DNA of 64,000 nt from Gynuella sp050296195 (GCF_050296195.1 NZ_JBNKRB010000042.1); one strand, 5' to 3'; positions 53,925-63,682 are shown, counted from the first letter of the stretch. A program made the numbers and translations. Notes: a model not told the origin generated them from the letters alone.

Positions 53925-55091
53925 CTACTTTGATATCAAATTCAACATTTTCTTGTTTCTTGAAGCGTATGTGTTGTCCAATAAATAATTTTCGATTTCT
54001 TCAGTATTAAGGCGAGTGTTACCATCCAGTACATGTTCAATCTGTAAAATAAAGTCTGCATAATCTTTTGCCTGAAAATAAAAGGCCGTTAACTCTTTTA
54101 AACTATCTATTTCCACTGCTACAACATCTTTCCCTGCCATTAGATACTCATTGAACTTCATAGGAAACATACTACGAGTATACTCATTCAGCTGTGCAGG
54201 CAAGATAGCAACATTAAACCCTTTAAGATATGCAGGTAGTTGCTCATATGGCCGCGGTCCTAACAAATGAATATTTGAAAACCCCACAACATCTTCAGCT
54301 TTTTCACCGGGCTCTCCTTCACCAACCTTGCCAATCAAAACTACTTGCCAGTCAGGTCTTTCCTGGGCAATGTATCGAACAAGTTTTAAATCCACTTTAT
54401 ATGAACTAATTGCACCAACAAAACCAATTACAGGCCCCTTTTCCAGAATACTTGCCATATCCTTTGGAAGCTTAAGTGTTATGTTTCTTGCCTCTCTAAA
54501 ATGTTCATAATCAGCAACATTCCCAAAATAATATGTATTAGTATTTATTTTCAGATGTTTTTCTTGCAAAAATCTGGCAGTACAAAAAATAACATCACTT
54601 TTTCTTACTAATTCTTCTTCAGATTGCAAAATAATATTCGTAGGCATTCCTGGCTGACTTGAAATATCATCAACACAATGATAAATGACCTTTTGATATT
54701 TAGGAATGTCAAGAAATTTAATCGTCATAGGATTATAGGTCCATAACCAATCATTGCTTAGACCTAACTTGTTTTGGCATCGCCGAATCGACATTTGCAA
54801 CAACCATTTATTGAGAATTCTGATAATCCGATATCTTTGCAAAGGTATAACTAAAGGAGAAAGAACCCATAAATTAGAAGTAATTCGCTTGGGAGAGAGA
54901 AAAAATTTTTTAATCCGAAAAATGATTCTTTTTATATCCGTTGCGGATGTAGAAGGAGGTCGCAATCCTATGCTTTCAATATACAACACTTTATAACCCG
55001 ACTTTGCCAAAGTAATGGCTACATGCTGTTTATTTGTCCAAAAAGGATTATCCCAGTCCGCCGTAGAGAACATAATGATATCAGGCTTCAT
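53925..55091 (-). CDS. Putative glycosyltransferase (GT-B type)
   Basis: The 388-residue protein has a GT-B layout: an N-domain starting IIMFSTADWDNPFWTNKQHVA, and a C-domain with IGFVGAISSYKVDLKLVRYI and FPMKFNEYLMAGKDVVAVE, the weaker donor-site version of this subgroup (TuaH-like). Its sugar is unknown. It overlaps the upstream transferase by 4 bp and is the last gene before the 556-bp gap. Confidence 0.8.
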   Translation of the reverse strand: MKPDIIMFSTADWDNPFWTNKQHVAITLAKSGYKVLYIESIGLRPPSTSATDIKRIIFRIKKFFLSPKRITSNLWVLSPLVIPLQRYRIIRILNKWLLQMSIRRCQNKLGLSNDWLWTYNPMTIKFLDIPKYQKVIYHCVDDISSQPGMPTNIILQSEEELVRKSDVIFCTARFLQEKHLKINTNTYYFGNVADYEHFREARNITLKLPKDMASILEKGPVIGFVGAISSYKVDLKLVRYIAQERPDWQVVLIGKVGEGEPGEKAEDVVGFSNIHLLGPRPYEQLPAYLKGFNVAILPAQLNEYTRSMFPMKFNEYLMAGKDVVAVEIDSLKELTAFYFQAKDYADFILQIEHVLDGNTRLNTEEIENYLLDNTYASRNKKMLNLISK

Positions 55092-56212
55092 AACAGGCCT
55101 TCTTTTTCAGACATAATCTCATATACAGCATGCATAAATTCTTCTCTAAACCGTTCATTAGAAAAAAGCTTCGCATGAGACCTTATGGTATTCGAGTCAA
55201 AAGCCCTGGAACCATCATCAAACTCAGAAACCACGTCACAGATAGACTGTGCAGTCTGGTTCTCAAAAAACAACCCAGTAACTCCATCAATAACAGAATC
55301 TTTTACTCCTCCTTTTCCATATGCCAGCACTGGAGTTCCACATGCTTGCGCCTCAACAGGAATAATTCCGAAGTCTTCTTCTGCAGCAAAAATAAACGCT
55401 TTTGCCCGCTGCATGTTATGTCTTAAGGTGGAGAAATCCTGATATCCCAATATTTCGATATTTGGCGATTTACGTGCCATATGCTTTATATTTGACATTC
55501 CTGGTCCATCACCTATAACTTTTAATTTTTTCTCTGGCATTCGAACAAATGCTTCTACGATTATGTCAACACGCTTGTATGGAACCAACCTTGATGCAGT
55601 CAGGAAATAATCTTCTTTTTCTACACCAACAGAAAATTTTTCTATCGAAACACCAGGATGAATAACTTTACTAGAGCGGCCATAAACTTTTCTAATTCTT
55701 CTACGAATATAACTGGAATTGGCTATAAATAGATCTACACCGTTTGCGGTCCTTACGTCCCAAATTCTAATCTTGTGCAAGAACCACCGCAAAATAAGCC
55801 CTCTTATTCCTGTATTTAAACCAGCATCTCTTAAATACTGGTTCTGAAAATCCCAAGCATATCTGATTGGCGAATGACAGTAACATATATGTAACTGGTC
55901 TGGACCGGTTATTACACCTTTGGCAAAAGCATGGCTTGAACTTATGATTAAATCATAACCAGACAAATCTAACTGCTCAATTGCAAAAGGCATAAGTGGG
56001 AAATAATTACGGAACTTTCTAGTTGAAAATGGAAGCTTCTGAATAAACGAAGTAGTTACGTGTTTATGCTTTAAAAACGCCCGAGTTTCAGGCTTCAAAA
56101 CATCGACCAGAGCATACAAATCCGCGTCAGGAAACAACTCAATAATTTGCTCAGTTACTTTTTCCGATCCCGCATATTCGGAAAACCACTCGTGAACTAT
56201 CGCAACCTTCAT
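55088..56212 (-). CDS. Glycosyltransferase family 4 protein (WbaZ-like)
   Basis: The 374-residue GT-B protein begins MKVAIVHEWFSEYAGSEKV and has CYCHSPIRYAWDFQNQYL, NSSYIRRRIRKVYGR, ASRLVPYKRVDIIVEAF and EEDFGIIPVEAQACGTPVLA. This pattern is like the WbaZ-type mannosyl- or galactosyltransferases of O-antigen and colanic-acid loci. It begins directly after the polymerase gene (adjacent bases) and overlaps the next gene by 4 bp. Confidence 0.88.
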   Translation of the reverse strand: MKVAIVHEWFSEYAGSEKVTEQIIELFPDADLYALVDVLKPETRAFLKHKHVTTSFIQKLPFSTRKFRNYFPLMPFAIEQLDLSGYDLIISSSHAFAKGVITGPDQLHICYCHSPIRYAWDFQNQYLRDAGLNTGIRGLILRWFLHKIRIWDVRTANGVDLFIANSSYIRRRIRKVYGRSSKVIHPGVSIEKFSVGVEKEDYFLTASRLVPYKRVDIIVEAFVRMPEKKLKVIGDGPGMSNIKHMARKSPNIEILGYQDFSTLRHNMQRAKAFIFAAEEDFGIIPVEAQACGTPVLAYGKGGVKDSVIDGVTGLFFENQTAQSICDVVSEFDDGSRAFDSNTIRSHAKLFSNERFREEFMHAVYEIMSEKEGLL

Positions 56213-57439
56213 TTACTTACATACCCTTCGTTCAGAACCCTTAGGAAGAAAAGCACTATTTCTTATCTTAAGAGAGTAAAGTAGAAACAGATAAAACCAG
56301 AACATAGGTGCCACATTAGACATGTGCAGAAAAGGTTGCATTGAGGATGCAATTGTAACAACAAAAAAAATCACCAAGTTTTGAGGGTCTTTTCTTGATA
56401 ACATATTTTCAAAAAATGTAAATACAGTTATAACTAGTAAAGGAATCAATAAAAAACCCAATTCAAGGCAAAACAACATAAGAGAACTCTCAAGATTATC
56501 CAATCCATATAGAGGCCTTAACTGTCCAAGTCCAATGCCGCTATAGGCTCTACTTTGGAGTAAATCAATGCCAAACTTTATATAACTCAGGCGAGTACCA
56601 AGCGAATCATCTATACTTCCAGAAGAAATCAAGGATAGTCTCTTAGCAACAAAATCAGGATTGGAAACCAAAAATAATAAAACCAACATTAATGCCAGGG
56701 ACAACTTCCAAAACGAGAGGAGCTTTCTATTAACAAAAGGTGCTAACATCGTTAATAAAAACACAGATACAATACCAACACGAGATCCACTGGCTAACAG
56801 AGCCAAGACAATAACCCCATATATATGCCACTTTTGCTTGCACAATGAAATAAATAACCCAGGAAGAAGAACGATGGCAAGTTGATTAAAATGCTGCAAC
56901 GTACCTGTAGCCCTTGCGTAGTTTTCCACCCATGAACTAATGCCCGCAGTACTGGAAACAAATGAAAAAATATTGCTACCGGATACACGCAGGATTATAT
57001 ATTGCATACATGCTAAAATGGAAACAACCAGTGTATATCTCACCAGCATTTGGTCAATATTATCTTTCCACCCTCTTATATAAAGTCCAGCAAAAATAAA
57101 TCCAGCAAAGCTATATAACGAAAACTGAATCAAATCTATTACAAAATAACTCAGGGAATTTATATATAGACCAGAGAATAGAAAGGTAATAAGGACCAAG
57201 AAAAAACAAAAAACCTCTTTATAGGCAATTTTTTTTGTATAAAAAAAACCTCCCACCACAGACAAAACCAGGCATATATCACCTATAACTATATTTTCAT
57301 AAATCCTGACCCCAAGAAAAAAAGAAGAAATGAATAACAGCACTATTATCTTTTTTACCGATGAAAAATAGATTTTGTTATGCAGGATAACATTTTGGTG
57401 AAAAATATCCGACATATCTTTTTTAATAAAAAAATTCAT
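56213..57439 (-). CDS. Wzy-like polysaccharide polymerase (integral membrane)
   Basis: The 408-residue protein is almost all membrane helices (about 10-11) with a periplasmic loop around LSYIKFGIDLLQSRAYSGIGLGQLR, and has ATGTLQHFNQLAIVLLPGLF in the middle. It has the general character of O-antigen/EPS polymerases, which are too divergent for a firm motif. The start may be at 57439 or at an ATG eight codons in; neither has a good ribosome site. It is flanked by the initiating transferase and a GT4. Confidence 0.7.
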   Translation of the reverse strand: MNFFIKKDMSDIFHQNVILHNKIYFSSVKKIIVLLFISSFFLGVRIYENIVIGDICLVLSVVGGFFYTKKIAYKEVFCFFLVLITFLFSGLYINSLSYFVIDLIQFSLYSFAGFIFAGLYIRGWKDNIDQMLVRYTLVVSILACMQYIILRVSGSNIFSFVSSTAGISSWVENYARATGTLQHFNQLAIVLLPGLFISLCKQKWHIYGVIVLALLASGSRVGIVSVFLLTMLAPFVNRKLLSFWKLSLALMLVLLFLVSNPDFVAKRLSLISSGSIDDSLGTRLSYIKFGIDLLQSRAYSGIGLGQLRPLYGLDNLESSLMLFCLELGFLLIPLLVITVFTFFENMLSRKDPQNLVIFFVVTIASSMQPFLHMSNVAPMFWFYLFLLYSLKIRNSAFLPKGSERRVCK

Positions 57440-57453
57440 TGTTCAATAGTCTT

Positions 57454-58833
57454 CTACATCACCTGTTTACTTCGAAAGATACTAAATACTGTAAGTACTA
57501 CAATCTTAATATCCAACCATACCGACCAGTTTTCAATATAAAAAAGGTCGCACTCTATGCGCTTACTCAAATCAGTATCACCGCGCCAGCCGTTAACCTG
57601 CGCCCATCCTGTAATGCCCGCTTTCATTACATGCTTTTGCATATACCGTGGTATTTCTTTTTTAAATTGATCAACAAAAATAGTCCTCTCAGGGCGCGGC
57701 CCCACAATCGACATGTCACCTTTTAAAACATTTATAAACTGTGGCAATTCATCAAGACTGGTTTTCCGAATAAAGGCACCAAATTTGGTGGTTGTTTTAT
57801 CTTTGGCATTTCCCCACATCACACCGTCTTTCTCAATATCAACCGGCATTGATCGAAACTTAAGCATATTAAACGTTGTTCCGTTCCAACCTACTCGTTC
57901 CTGCTTATAAAATACCGGCCCCCTTGAACTGAGTTTAACCCCTATAGTCAGAAGTAACATCAAAGGACTTACCAGCATCAAGATAACTGAAGATAAAACA
58001 ACATCTTCACATCGTTTTACGAAGGCATTGATACCTTCATTCGGTGAGTCTGTTAAGTTAATGACGGGAATATTGGCAATAGTAGTCACTGAGTGATTAA
58101 GCAGATTGAAATCAAAAACATCAGGAACATACTTGACTACCGTTGAGAATAGTGACAAATCCGATAAGATATCTTTTATTCTATCCATTTGATTTAAGGG
58201 AATGGCTATCCAGACCTGATCAACAGGATTTGCTTCCAGATAACTTACTACATCTTCATACCCACCAAGTATTCTAGCACGATCAAACGACCCGAGATCG
58301 TCCCCTAAAACACCTCTTAGCTGAAGGCCTATCCATCGGTTTTCTTCTATACTAGATACCAGACGATCAACAATAGCTCCACTCCCGATGATAACGATAG
58401 ACCGCTGGTTATACCCCTTTCTTCTCAATATGTTCAGCATCAATCGTATAGCAAATCGATAACCACCGATTACCACAAAGCTCAATCCCCACCATATGAT
58501 AAACCACCCCCTCGAGTAACTGTCAGTGGTCTTGGTCATTGCTGATGCTATAGCAAGAACCACAAAAGTGGTGATTAATGCGTAGAAGACACTTTTGAGC
58601 TCTTCGAACTTTGAGCCTCCCCGCCAAACCCTATAAAGTTTAAAATAATTAAAAACCAATACAGTGGCAAACACTGAAACGGTGTAACCTAGCTCGTAAT
58701 GCTTAGGTACAATCCATGTTCCAAGCCACAGCGAATATGCAAACCTCGCCATTGTTACCACGACAAGGGCATCAATACCTCTCATCAGAACAGATAAGAC
58801 TGATGAATTTTCCTTAATATATGATTTTCTCAA
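57454..58833 (-). CDS. Undecaprenyl-phosphate glucose phosphotransferase (WcaJ-type)
   Basis: This 459-residue polyprenyl-phosphate hexose-1-phosphate transferase starts the repeat unit by adding sugar-1-phosphate to undecaprenyl phosphate. It has four N-terminal helices, a nucleotide-binding-like domain (IVIIGSGAIVDRLV), a fifth hydrophobic stretch, and the catalytic bacterial sugar transferase domain with SRGPVFYKQERVGWNGTTF, MLKFRSM and GPRPERTIFV. Glucose as first sugar is inferred from WcaJ similarity. It is the most upstream membrane component of the locus. Confidence 0.92.
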   Translation of the reverse strand: MRKSYIKENSSVLSVLMRGIDALVVVTMARFAYSLWLGTWIVPKHYELGYTVSVFATVLVFNYFKLYRVWRGGSKFEELKSVFYALITTFVVLAIASAMTKTTDSYSRGWFIIWWGLSFVVIGGYRFAIRLMLNILRRKGYNQRSIVIIGSGAIVDRLVSSIEENRWIGLQLRGVLGDDLGSFDRARILGGYEDVVSYLEANPVDQVWIAIPLNQMDRIKDILSDLSLFSTVVKYVPDVFDFNLLNHSVTTIANIPVINLTDSPNEGINAFVKRCEDVVLSSVILMLVSPLMLLLTIGVKLSSRGPVFYKQERVGWNGTTFNMLKFRSMPVDIEKDGVMWGNAKDKTTTKFGAFIRKTSLDELPQFINVLKGDMSIVGPRPERTIFVDQFKKEIPRYMQKHVMKAGITGWAQVNGWRGDTDLSKRIECDLFYIENWSVWLDIKIVVLTVFSIFRSKQVM

Positions 58834-58842
58834 AATCTTGCC

Positions 58843-60171
58843 TTAAGAGTCTGCACGCCCAATAGATACATATGTAAAGCCCTTTGAGCTCATCCGATAA
58901 GGCTCATAAAGATTTCTACCATCAAATATAACCGGGGTTTTAAGCTGTGACTTAATAAACTCAAAATCTGGAGCTTTGAAAGCTTGCCACTCAGTCAAAA
59001 TTAGCAAAGCATCTGCATTCCTGAGTGCGGCTTCTTTGGTTCCAACCAAATTCAAACTCTCTTTTGAACCATAGATTCTTTGAGTTTCTTCCATAGCCTC
59101 CGGATCATAAGCTTGAACGATAGCACCAGCCTCCCACAATGACTCCATCAAAACACGGCTGGGAGCTTCACGCATATCGTCGGTATTTGGTTTAAAGGAT
59201 AATCCCCAAACAGCAAATATTTTTCCTTTTAAGTCGCCGCTGAAATAATGTTGTACCTTTTCGAACAAAACATTTTTTTGAGCATAATTCCGGGCCTCGA
59301 CAGCTTTTAATAGCGTCGCATCAAATTTGATACTATCAGCAGTCTTGATGAGTGCCTGTACATCTTTCGGAAAACAGGAACCACCATAACCGATACCTGG
59401 ATAAATAAAGTGATAACCTATCCTCGGATCCGAACCAATCCCCTGACGGACATGTTCGATATCGGCCCCAAGCTTTTCAGCCAAATTTGCCATTTCATTC
59501 ATAAAACTGATTTTGGTTGCCAACATGCAATTTGCTGCATATTTGGTCAATTCTGCACTGCGAACATCCATAACCAGTATTTTTTCATGATTTCGATTGA
59601 ACGGTGCATACAATTCTCGCATCGCCTCTTCAGCCCGGTCAGAGTCAGTTCCAATAATAATCCGGTCTGGGCGCATGCAATCACTAACCGCGGACCCTTC
59701 TTTTAGAAATTCAGGGTTCGAGATAACATCGAATGGATATGCTACATTTCGCTCTTTGAGCACCTGAGTGATCTTTTGACTGACCTTATCAGCAGTTCCT
59801 ACCGGTACTGTTGACTTATCAACCACAACTTTATACGCGTCCATGTGGGTCGCTATGGTTTCCGCAACAGCCAAAACATATTTTAAGTCGGCAGATCCAT
59901 CTTCATCAGGAGGAGTACCTACAGCGATAAACTGAATTTCACCATGACTGACGCCTTCTTCAGCACTGGTGGTAAATCGCAACCTTCCCGATTCAAAATT
60001 TTCTTTAACGAGAGTTTCTAACCCAGGCTCATAAATCGGTATTACACCATTTTTGAGCTTCTCTATTTTTGTCGGATCGACGTCAACACAGCATACATCA
60101 TGACCAACTTCAGCCAGTACGGCTCCCTGAACCAGTCCAACATACCCAATACCAAATACTGTAACTTTCAT
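58843..60171 (-). CDS. ugd: UDP-glucose 6-dehydrogenase
   Basis: Ugd oxidises UDP-glucose to UDP-glucuronate with two NAD+. The 442-residue protein has the NAD motif GIGYVGLVQGAVLAEVGHDV, VDKSTVPVGT, NPEFLKEGSAV, and the catalytic Cys in GYGGSCFPKDVQAL, with FKPNTDDMREAPS near the end. It feeds the epimerase directly upstream in the operon (9 bp apart). Confidence 0.96.
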   Translation of the reverse strand: MKVTVFGIGYVGLVQGAVLAEVGHDVCCVDVDPTKIEKLKNGVIPIYEPGLETLVKENFESGRLRFTTSAEEGVSHGEIQFIAVGTPPDEDGSADLKYVLAVAETIATHMDAYKVVVDKSTVPVGTADKVSQKITQVLKERNVAYPFDVISNPEFLKEGSAVSDCMRPDRIIIGTDSDRAEEAMRELYAPFNRNHEKILVMDVRSAELTKYAANCMLATKISFMNEMANLAEKLGADIEHVRQGIGSDPRIGYHFIYPGIGYGGSCFPKDVQALIKTADSIKFDATLLKAVEARNYAQKNVLFEKVQHYFSGDLKGKIFAVWGLSFKPNTDDMREAPSRVLMESLWEAGAIVQAYDPEAMEETQRIYGSKESLNLVGTKEAALRNADALLILTEWQAFKAPDFEFIKSQLKTPVIFDGRNLYEPYRMSSKGFTYVSIGRADS

Positions 60172-60180
60172 ATCTATTCC

Positions 60181-61182
60181 TTATAGTCCGTAATATTCTC
60201 TATACCAGGAAACAGTTGCTTGCACACCATCCTCAATAGAGGTTTTCGGCGAATAGCCGGTTAATGTACGTAACTGGGAAATATCAGCATAAGTTGATGG
60301 AACATCCCCTTTCTGCATATCCATAAAATTCATTTTTGCCTTCTTGCCGGAGAAACGCTCTATTGCCTGAATAAAGTCCATCAATTTGACTGGCTGCGAA
60401 TTGCCCACATTCAAGACCTGAAAACAGGCCGTGGTATCATTCAGAGAGCTACCCATCATACCGCCATGTTTTGTCGGAATAGCATTTAGAGCTAACAAGA
60501 CCCCATCTACCACATCATCTATATAGGTAAAATCTCTTGCCATATTTCCATGATTAAACACATTGATAGGACGGTTACCTAATATTGCATCAGTAAATAA
60601 AAATGGAGCCATATCCGGTCGCCCCCACGGGCCATAGACAGTGAAAAAGCGCAAACCTGTCGCCGGAATATCATATAAATGACTGTATGAATGGGCCATT
60701 GCCTCATTAGCTTTCTTAGTAGCCGCATACAGAGATACAGGGTGATCAACATTATCCTGTTCAGAAAAAGGTTGTTTGCCGTTTTCACCATATACAGAAC
60801 TTGAGGACGCATATACTAAATGTCGAACTGACTGCTTTCGCGCCAACTCAAGAATATTGCCAAAACCTACCAGATTAGAATCAATATACGCTTCCGGATT
60901 TTCAATTGAATACCGTACCCCGGCCTGGGCGGCCAAGTGTATGATATATTCGAACTGATATTCAGCGTTCAGTTCAGCTATAGCGTCACGATTTTCAACT
61001 GATATTTTTCTAAAAATAAAATTGGAGAACTCATGCAGCTTGGCCAACCGGCTTTCTTTCAACAGGACATCATAGTAATCATTGAGATTGTCGATACCGA
61101 CAACCTCTTCTCCTCGCTGCAATAACGCCAGACAAACTTCCGACCCGATAAAACCGGCTACGCCAGTCAGGAGATATTTCAC
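60181..61182 (-). CDS. UDP-glucuronate 4-epimerase-type NAD-dependent epimerase
   Basis: The 333-residue extended SDR protein has GVAGFIGSEVCLALLQRGEEVVG-type NAD binding (GVAGFIG near residue 7), NDYYDVLLKESRLAKL, the SSSVYG motif and catalytic YAATKKANE. This is the pattern of UDP-GlcA 4-epimerases (CapI/WbnF class), yielding UDP-GalA. Pairing with ugd strongly supports an acidic sugar in the polymer. It overlaps the MarR-type regulator by 4 bp. Confidence 0.9.
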   Translation of the reverse strand: MKYLLTGVAGFIGSEVCLALLQRGEEVVGIDNLNDYYDVLLKESRLAKLHEFSNFIFRKISVENRDAIAELNAEYQFEYIIHLAAQAGVRYSIENPEAYIDSNLVGFGNILELARKQSVRHLVYASSSSVYGENGKQPFSEQDNVDHPVSLYAATKKANEAMAHSYSHLYDIPATGLRFFTVYGPWGRPDMAPFLFTDAILGNRPINVFNHGNMARDFTYIDDVVDGVLLALNAIPTKHGGMMGSSLNDTTACFQVLNVGNSQPVKLMDFIQAIERFSGKKAKMNFMDMQKGDVPSTYADISQLRTLTGYSPKTSIEDGVQATVSWYREYYGL

Positions 61183-61517
61183 ACTCTATGCTCCAAACCT
61201 GATTCCACTTGTTTTTTCAATTTTTTAATTTCTGCCTGCAAAGCATCAAACTCCTCTATTTTTCGTTTCAGAAAACGAGCAGTTACCTTAGCTTTCTCTT
61301 CAATACCTTTTGGAGTCAGTACATATACGTAAGCAGCCTTATTCTTGCTGTTCTTAAAATTATTAACCTTTAATATTCCTTTCTCGATGAGCGCATTCAA
61401 GCAATAGTTTACTTTACCCAGACTGATTCCTAATTCACGAGCCAATTGCCTTTGACTGGTCTGAGGGTGATCTGAAAGGATAGTTAAAATCTGATGGCTG
61501 AGTTCATCGCTGGGCAT
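61179..61517 (-). CDS. MarR-family EPS-associated transcriptional regulator
   Basis: The 112-residue protein has a winged-helix domain: HQILTILSDHPQTSQRQLA, ELGISLGKVNYCLNALIEKG, LKVNNFKNSKNK and YVYVLTPKGIEEK, then a C-terminal coiled coil (about 75-108). It matches the small MarR regulators that sit at the head of EPS loci. The ATG at 61517 gives the usual length; a GTG at 61550 is possible but adds 11 untypical residues. It is the first gene of the polysaccharide operon and overlaps the epimerase by 4 bp. Confidence 0.88.
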   Translation of the reverse strand: MPSDELSHQILTILSDHPQTSQRQLARELGISLGKVNYCLNALIEKGILKVNNFKNSKNKAAYVYVLTPKGIEEKAKVTARFLKRKIEEFDALQAEIKKLKKQVESGLEHRV

Positions 61518-61654
61518 GTGCTTGCAGTGTCTGGCAATTGGGATGTTCACGGATTGAACGCGAGTCTAAACTCCTTACCGCCATGTGACAACCTGCAAAC
61601 AGAAGATTGTGAATTCACCCAAGCAAAATCTTCTCTATTACCAGGTTGATCCCG

Positions 61655-61660
61655 TATAAT
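61655..61660 (+). promoter_or_regulatory. -10 element of pyrB promoter
   Basis: TATAAT is perfect, but no good -35 lies 16-18 bp upstream. A start near 61667 leaves a leader of only about 21 nt before the pyrB ATG. Confidence 0.5.
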
Positions 61661-61687
61661 CTGGCAAATCCCGGTAATGGAGCAGAC

Positions 61688-62623
61688 ATGAACCCCCTTT
61701 TTAACCGAGACATAGTATCCATCAGTGATCTGTCTCAATCAGAACTGGAAACAATCATCTCCCTGGCTCAACAAATAAAACAATCCCCTAACCAGAAATA
61801 CTTATCAGACAAAGTTATCGCCAGTTGCTTCTTCGAAGCTTCAACCCGAACCAGACTAAGTTTTGAAACTGCAATACAACGCCAGGGAGCAAGCGTCATA
61901 GGCTTTGCAGACAGCGGCAGCACTTCCCTGGCAAAAAAAGGGGAAACTCTGTCAGACTCCATTCGAATGTTAAATGGCTACGCCGATGCCATTGTCATGA
62001 GACACCCCATGGAAGGGGCGGCTCGCCTGGCGGCCGAAATTGCAGATGTCCCAGTTATTAATGGCGGCGATGGCTCCAACCAGCATCCAACACAAACACT
62101 TCTTGACTTATTCACAATCTTTGAATGCCAAGGCACACTTGATCAACTGAGAGTTGCGTTTGTAGGTGACTTAAAATATGGACGAACAGTCCACTCTCTG
62201 ACCCAGGCACTCACTCATTTTAATTGTACGTTTGATTTTGTTGCTCCTGCAGTCCTGGCTATGCCCGACTATATCCTACAAGAACTCGACTATAAAAATA
62301 TTGAGTATCGCCACTCAGACTCACTGGAAGACATCATCCCCGTTGCCGACATCATTTATATGACCCGGGTTCAGAAAGAGCGTTTTGATCCCACCGAATA
62401 TATACACATTGCAAGCCACTACATTCTGAATGCCAGCATGCTGGAAAACGCCAAACCAACCATGAAGATATTACACCCGCTGCCTCGAGTAGATGAAATT
62501 ACCTTGGATGTCGATAAGACCCCTCATGCTTATTATTTTGAGCAGGCCAAAAACGGGGTATACGCCCGTCAGGCTCTACTAGCACTGGTTCTTAACGAAT
62601 ATATTCCGGGAGTTTTGTCATGA
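61688..62623 (+). CDS. pyrB: Aspartate carbamoyltransferase catalytic subunit
   Basis: PyrB joins carbamoyl phosphate and aspartate, the first committed pyrimidine step. Starting at the ATG at 61688 with GGAG 5 nt upstream, it has 311 residues, exactly as in E. coli; a longer frame to 61646 is unlikely. Carbamoyl-phosphate site FFEASTRTRLSFE, SLAKKGETL, MRHPMEGAARL, NGGDGSNQHPTQTLLDLF and HPLPRVDEI are present. It overlaps pyrI by 4 bp, giving the E. coli-type class B holoenzyme. Confidence 0.97.
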   Translation: MNPLFNRDIVSISDLSQSELETIISLAQQIKQSPNQKYLSDKVIASCFFEASTRTRLSFETAIQRQGASVIGFADSGSTSLAKKGETLSDSIRMLNGYADAIVMRHPMEGAARLAAEIADVPVINGGDGSNQHPTQTLLDLFTIFECQGTLDQLRVAFVGDLKYGRTVHSLTQALTHFNCTFDFVAPAVLAMPDYILQELDYKNIEYRHSDSLEDIIPVADIIYMTRVQKERFDPTEYIHIASHYILNASMLENAKPTMKILHPLPRVDEITLDVDKTPHAYYFEQAKNGVYARQALLALVLNEYIPGVLS

Positions 62624-63075
62624 ATGAAAAAATGCAAGTGGAGGCTATAAATCGTGGCACTGTCATTGACCATATCCCCGCCGGCCAGGGGCTTAAAATT
62701 GTTAATCGGTTACAACTACTCGACAACAAAGTCAGACTGACTGTCGGATTCAATCTCCTGAGTGGAGAGCTGGGCACCAAAGATCTGATTAAAGTGGACG
62801 ATTGGTTATTTACTGAGTCAGAGGCAAACGAACTGGCCCTTTTTGCCCCTAACGCCACTGTCAACATCATAGATGATTACAAAGTCGTCAGGAAAATAAA
62901 CGTCACACTCCCCACGGAACTCATCAATGTATTCCCCTGCCCCAACAGCAACTGCATTACCCGAGTGGAGCCAGTCTCATCAAGGTTTCGAATCAGACAA
63001 CTGGGCCACAAAGTTCAACTTAAATGTCACTATTGCGAGAAAGCTTTTGATAAGGAAATATTTACAGAGAACTAG
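62620..63075 (+). CDS. pyrI: Aspartate carbamoyltransferase regulatory subunit
   Basis: PyrI gives allosteric control by CTP, ATP and UTP. The 151-residue protein has IDHIPAGQGLKI, an effector domain, and the zinc site built from CPNSNC and CHYC. Length and order match E. coli. It is translationally coupled to pyrB through a 4-bp overlap. Confidence 0.97.
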   Translation: MNEKMQVEAINRGTVIDHIPAGQGLKIVNRLQLLDNKVRLTVGFNLLSGELGTKDLIKVDDWLFTESEANELALFAPNATVNIIDDYKVVRKINVTLPTELINVFPCPNSNCITRVEPVSSRFRIRQLGHKVQLKCHYCEKAFDKEIFTEN

Positions 63076-63189
63076 ACAGATTAGAGACTGAAGAATGATT
63101 TTGTTGAGAGCTACCACCACTCACACTTCAGCATTGAAACCATGACAACAGTCTTTGATTGAACAGATAAATTTAAGTTAAGTAAAAAT

Positions 63190-63220
63190 ATTCCACGAAC
63201 ACGTCCTGTGTTCGTGGAAT
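63190..63220 (-). terminator. Strong hairpin between pyrI and comEA
   Basis: A 13-bp perfect stem, ATTCCACGAACAC (63190-63202) with GTGTTCGTGGAAT (63208-63220), closes a 5-nt loop. On the minus strand it is followed by TATTTTTA, so it most likely terminates the comEA transcript. It may also stop pyrBI read-through. The rest of the 63076-63379 spacer shows no gene. Confidence 0.75.
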
Positions 63221-63379
63221 AGTTCCGCTCTCCAGCGACTTTAATTAATACTAAAGCCTTGTGCGGTTTTTAGTCGTTCATCCTAAACATTCAATAGCTC
63301 CATCCTTTGGAGCGGCCGCCCATTCCATTCTACCTTATAGTAGTGACGGTTTTCTGCCACGCTACAACCAGTGACTGAA

Positions 63380-63682
63380 CTAAAGCTTCAGCATATATCG
63401 GTTTTTTTCAACGGTTTTAGCACCTATGCCTTTAACCTTTTGCAAATCATCGATAGATGCGAAAGGTCCATTTTCATCACGGTAGGCGATTATCCGTGCC
63501 GCAATTGCTGGCCCAACACCAATCATCAACTCAGCAATTCTTTCCTCATCATCGCGATTGATGTTTACGTAAGCCATTACTTGCTGAGGCTCCGCAGACA
63601 ACGTCTGCTCAACAGACTCATCAGCAAAAGAAAAAAATGGGACCGATGCCGCTATCAAAAATGCACAAACAGACTTCTTCAT
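63380..63682 (-). CDS. comEA: ComEA-family helix-hairpin-helix DNA-binding protein
   Basis: The 100-residue exported protein starts at the ATG at 63682 (AAGGAG upstream), with a signal peptide of about 20 residues ending FFSFA. The mature part has the tandem helix-hairpin-helix fold: VNINRDDEERIAELM, IGVGPAIAARIIAYRDENG, and DDLQKVKGIGAKTVEKNR. In competent bacteria ComEA binds incoming DNA in the periplasm; short proteins of this type occur widely, so competence is not proved here. Confidence 0.88.
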   Translation of the reverse strand: MKKSVCAFLIAASVPFFSFADESVEQTLSAEPQQVMAYVNINRDDEERIAELMIGVGPAIAARIIAYRDENGPFASIDDLQKVKGIGAKTVEKNRYMLKL

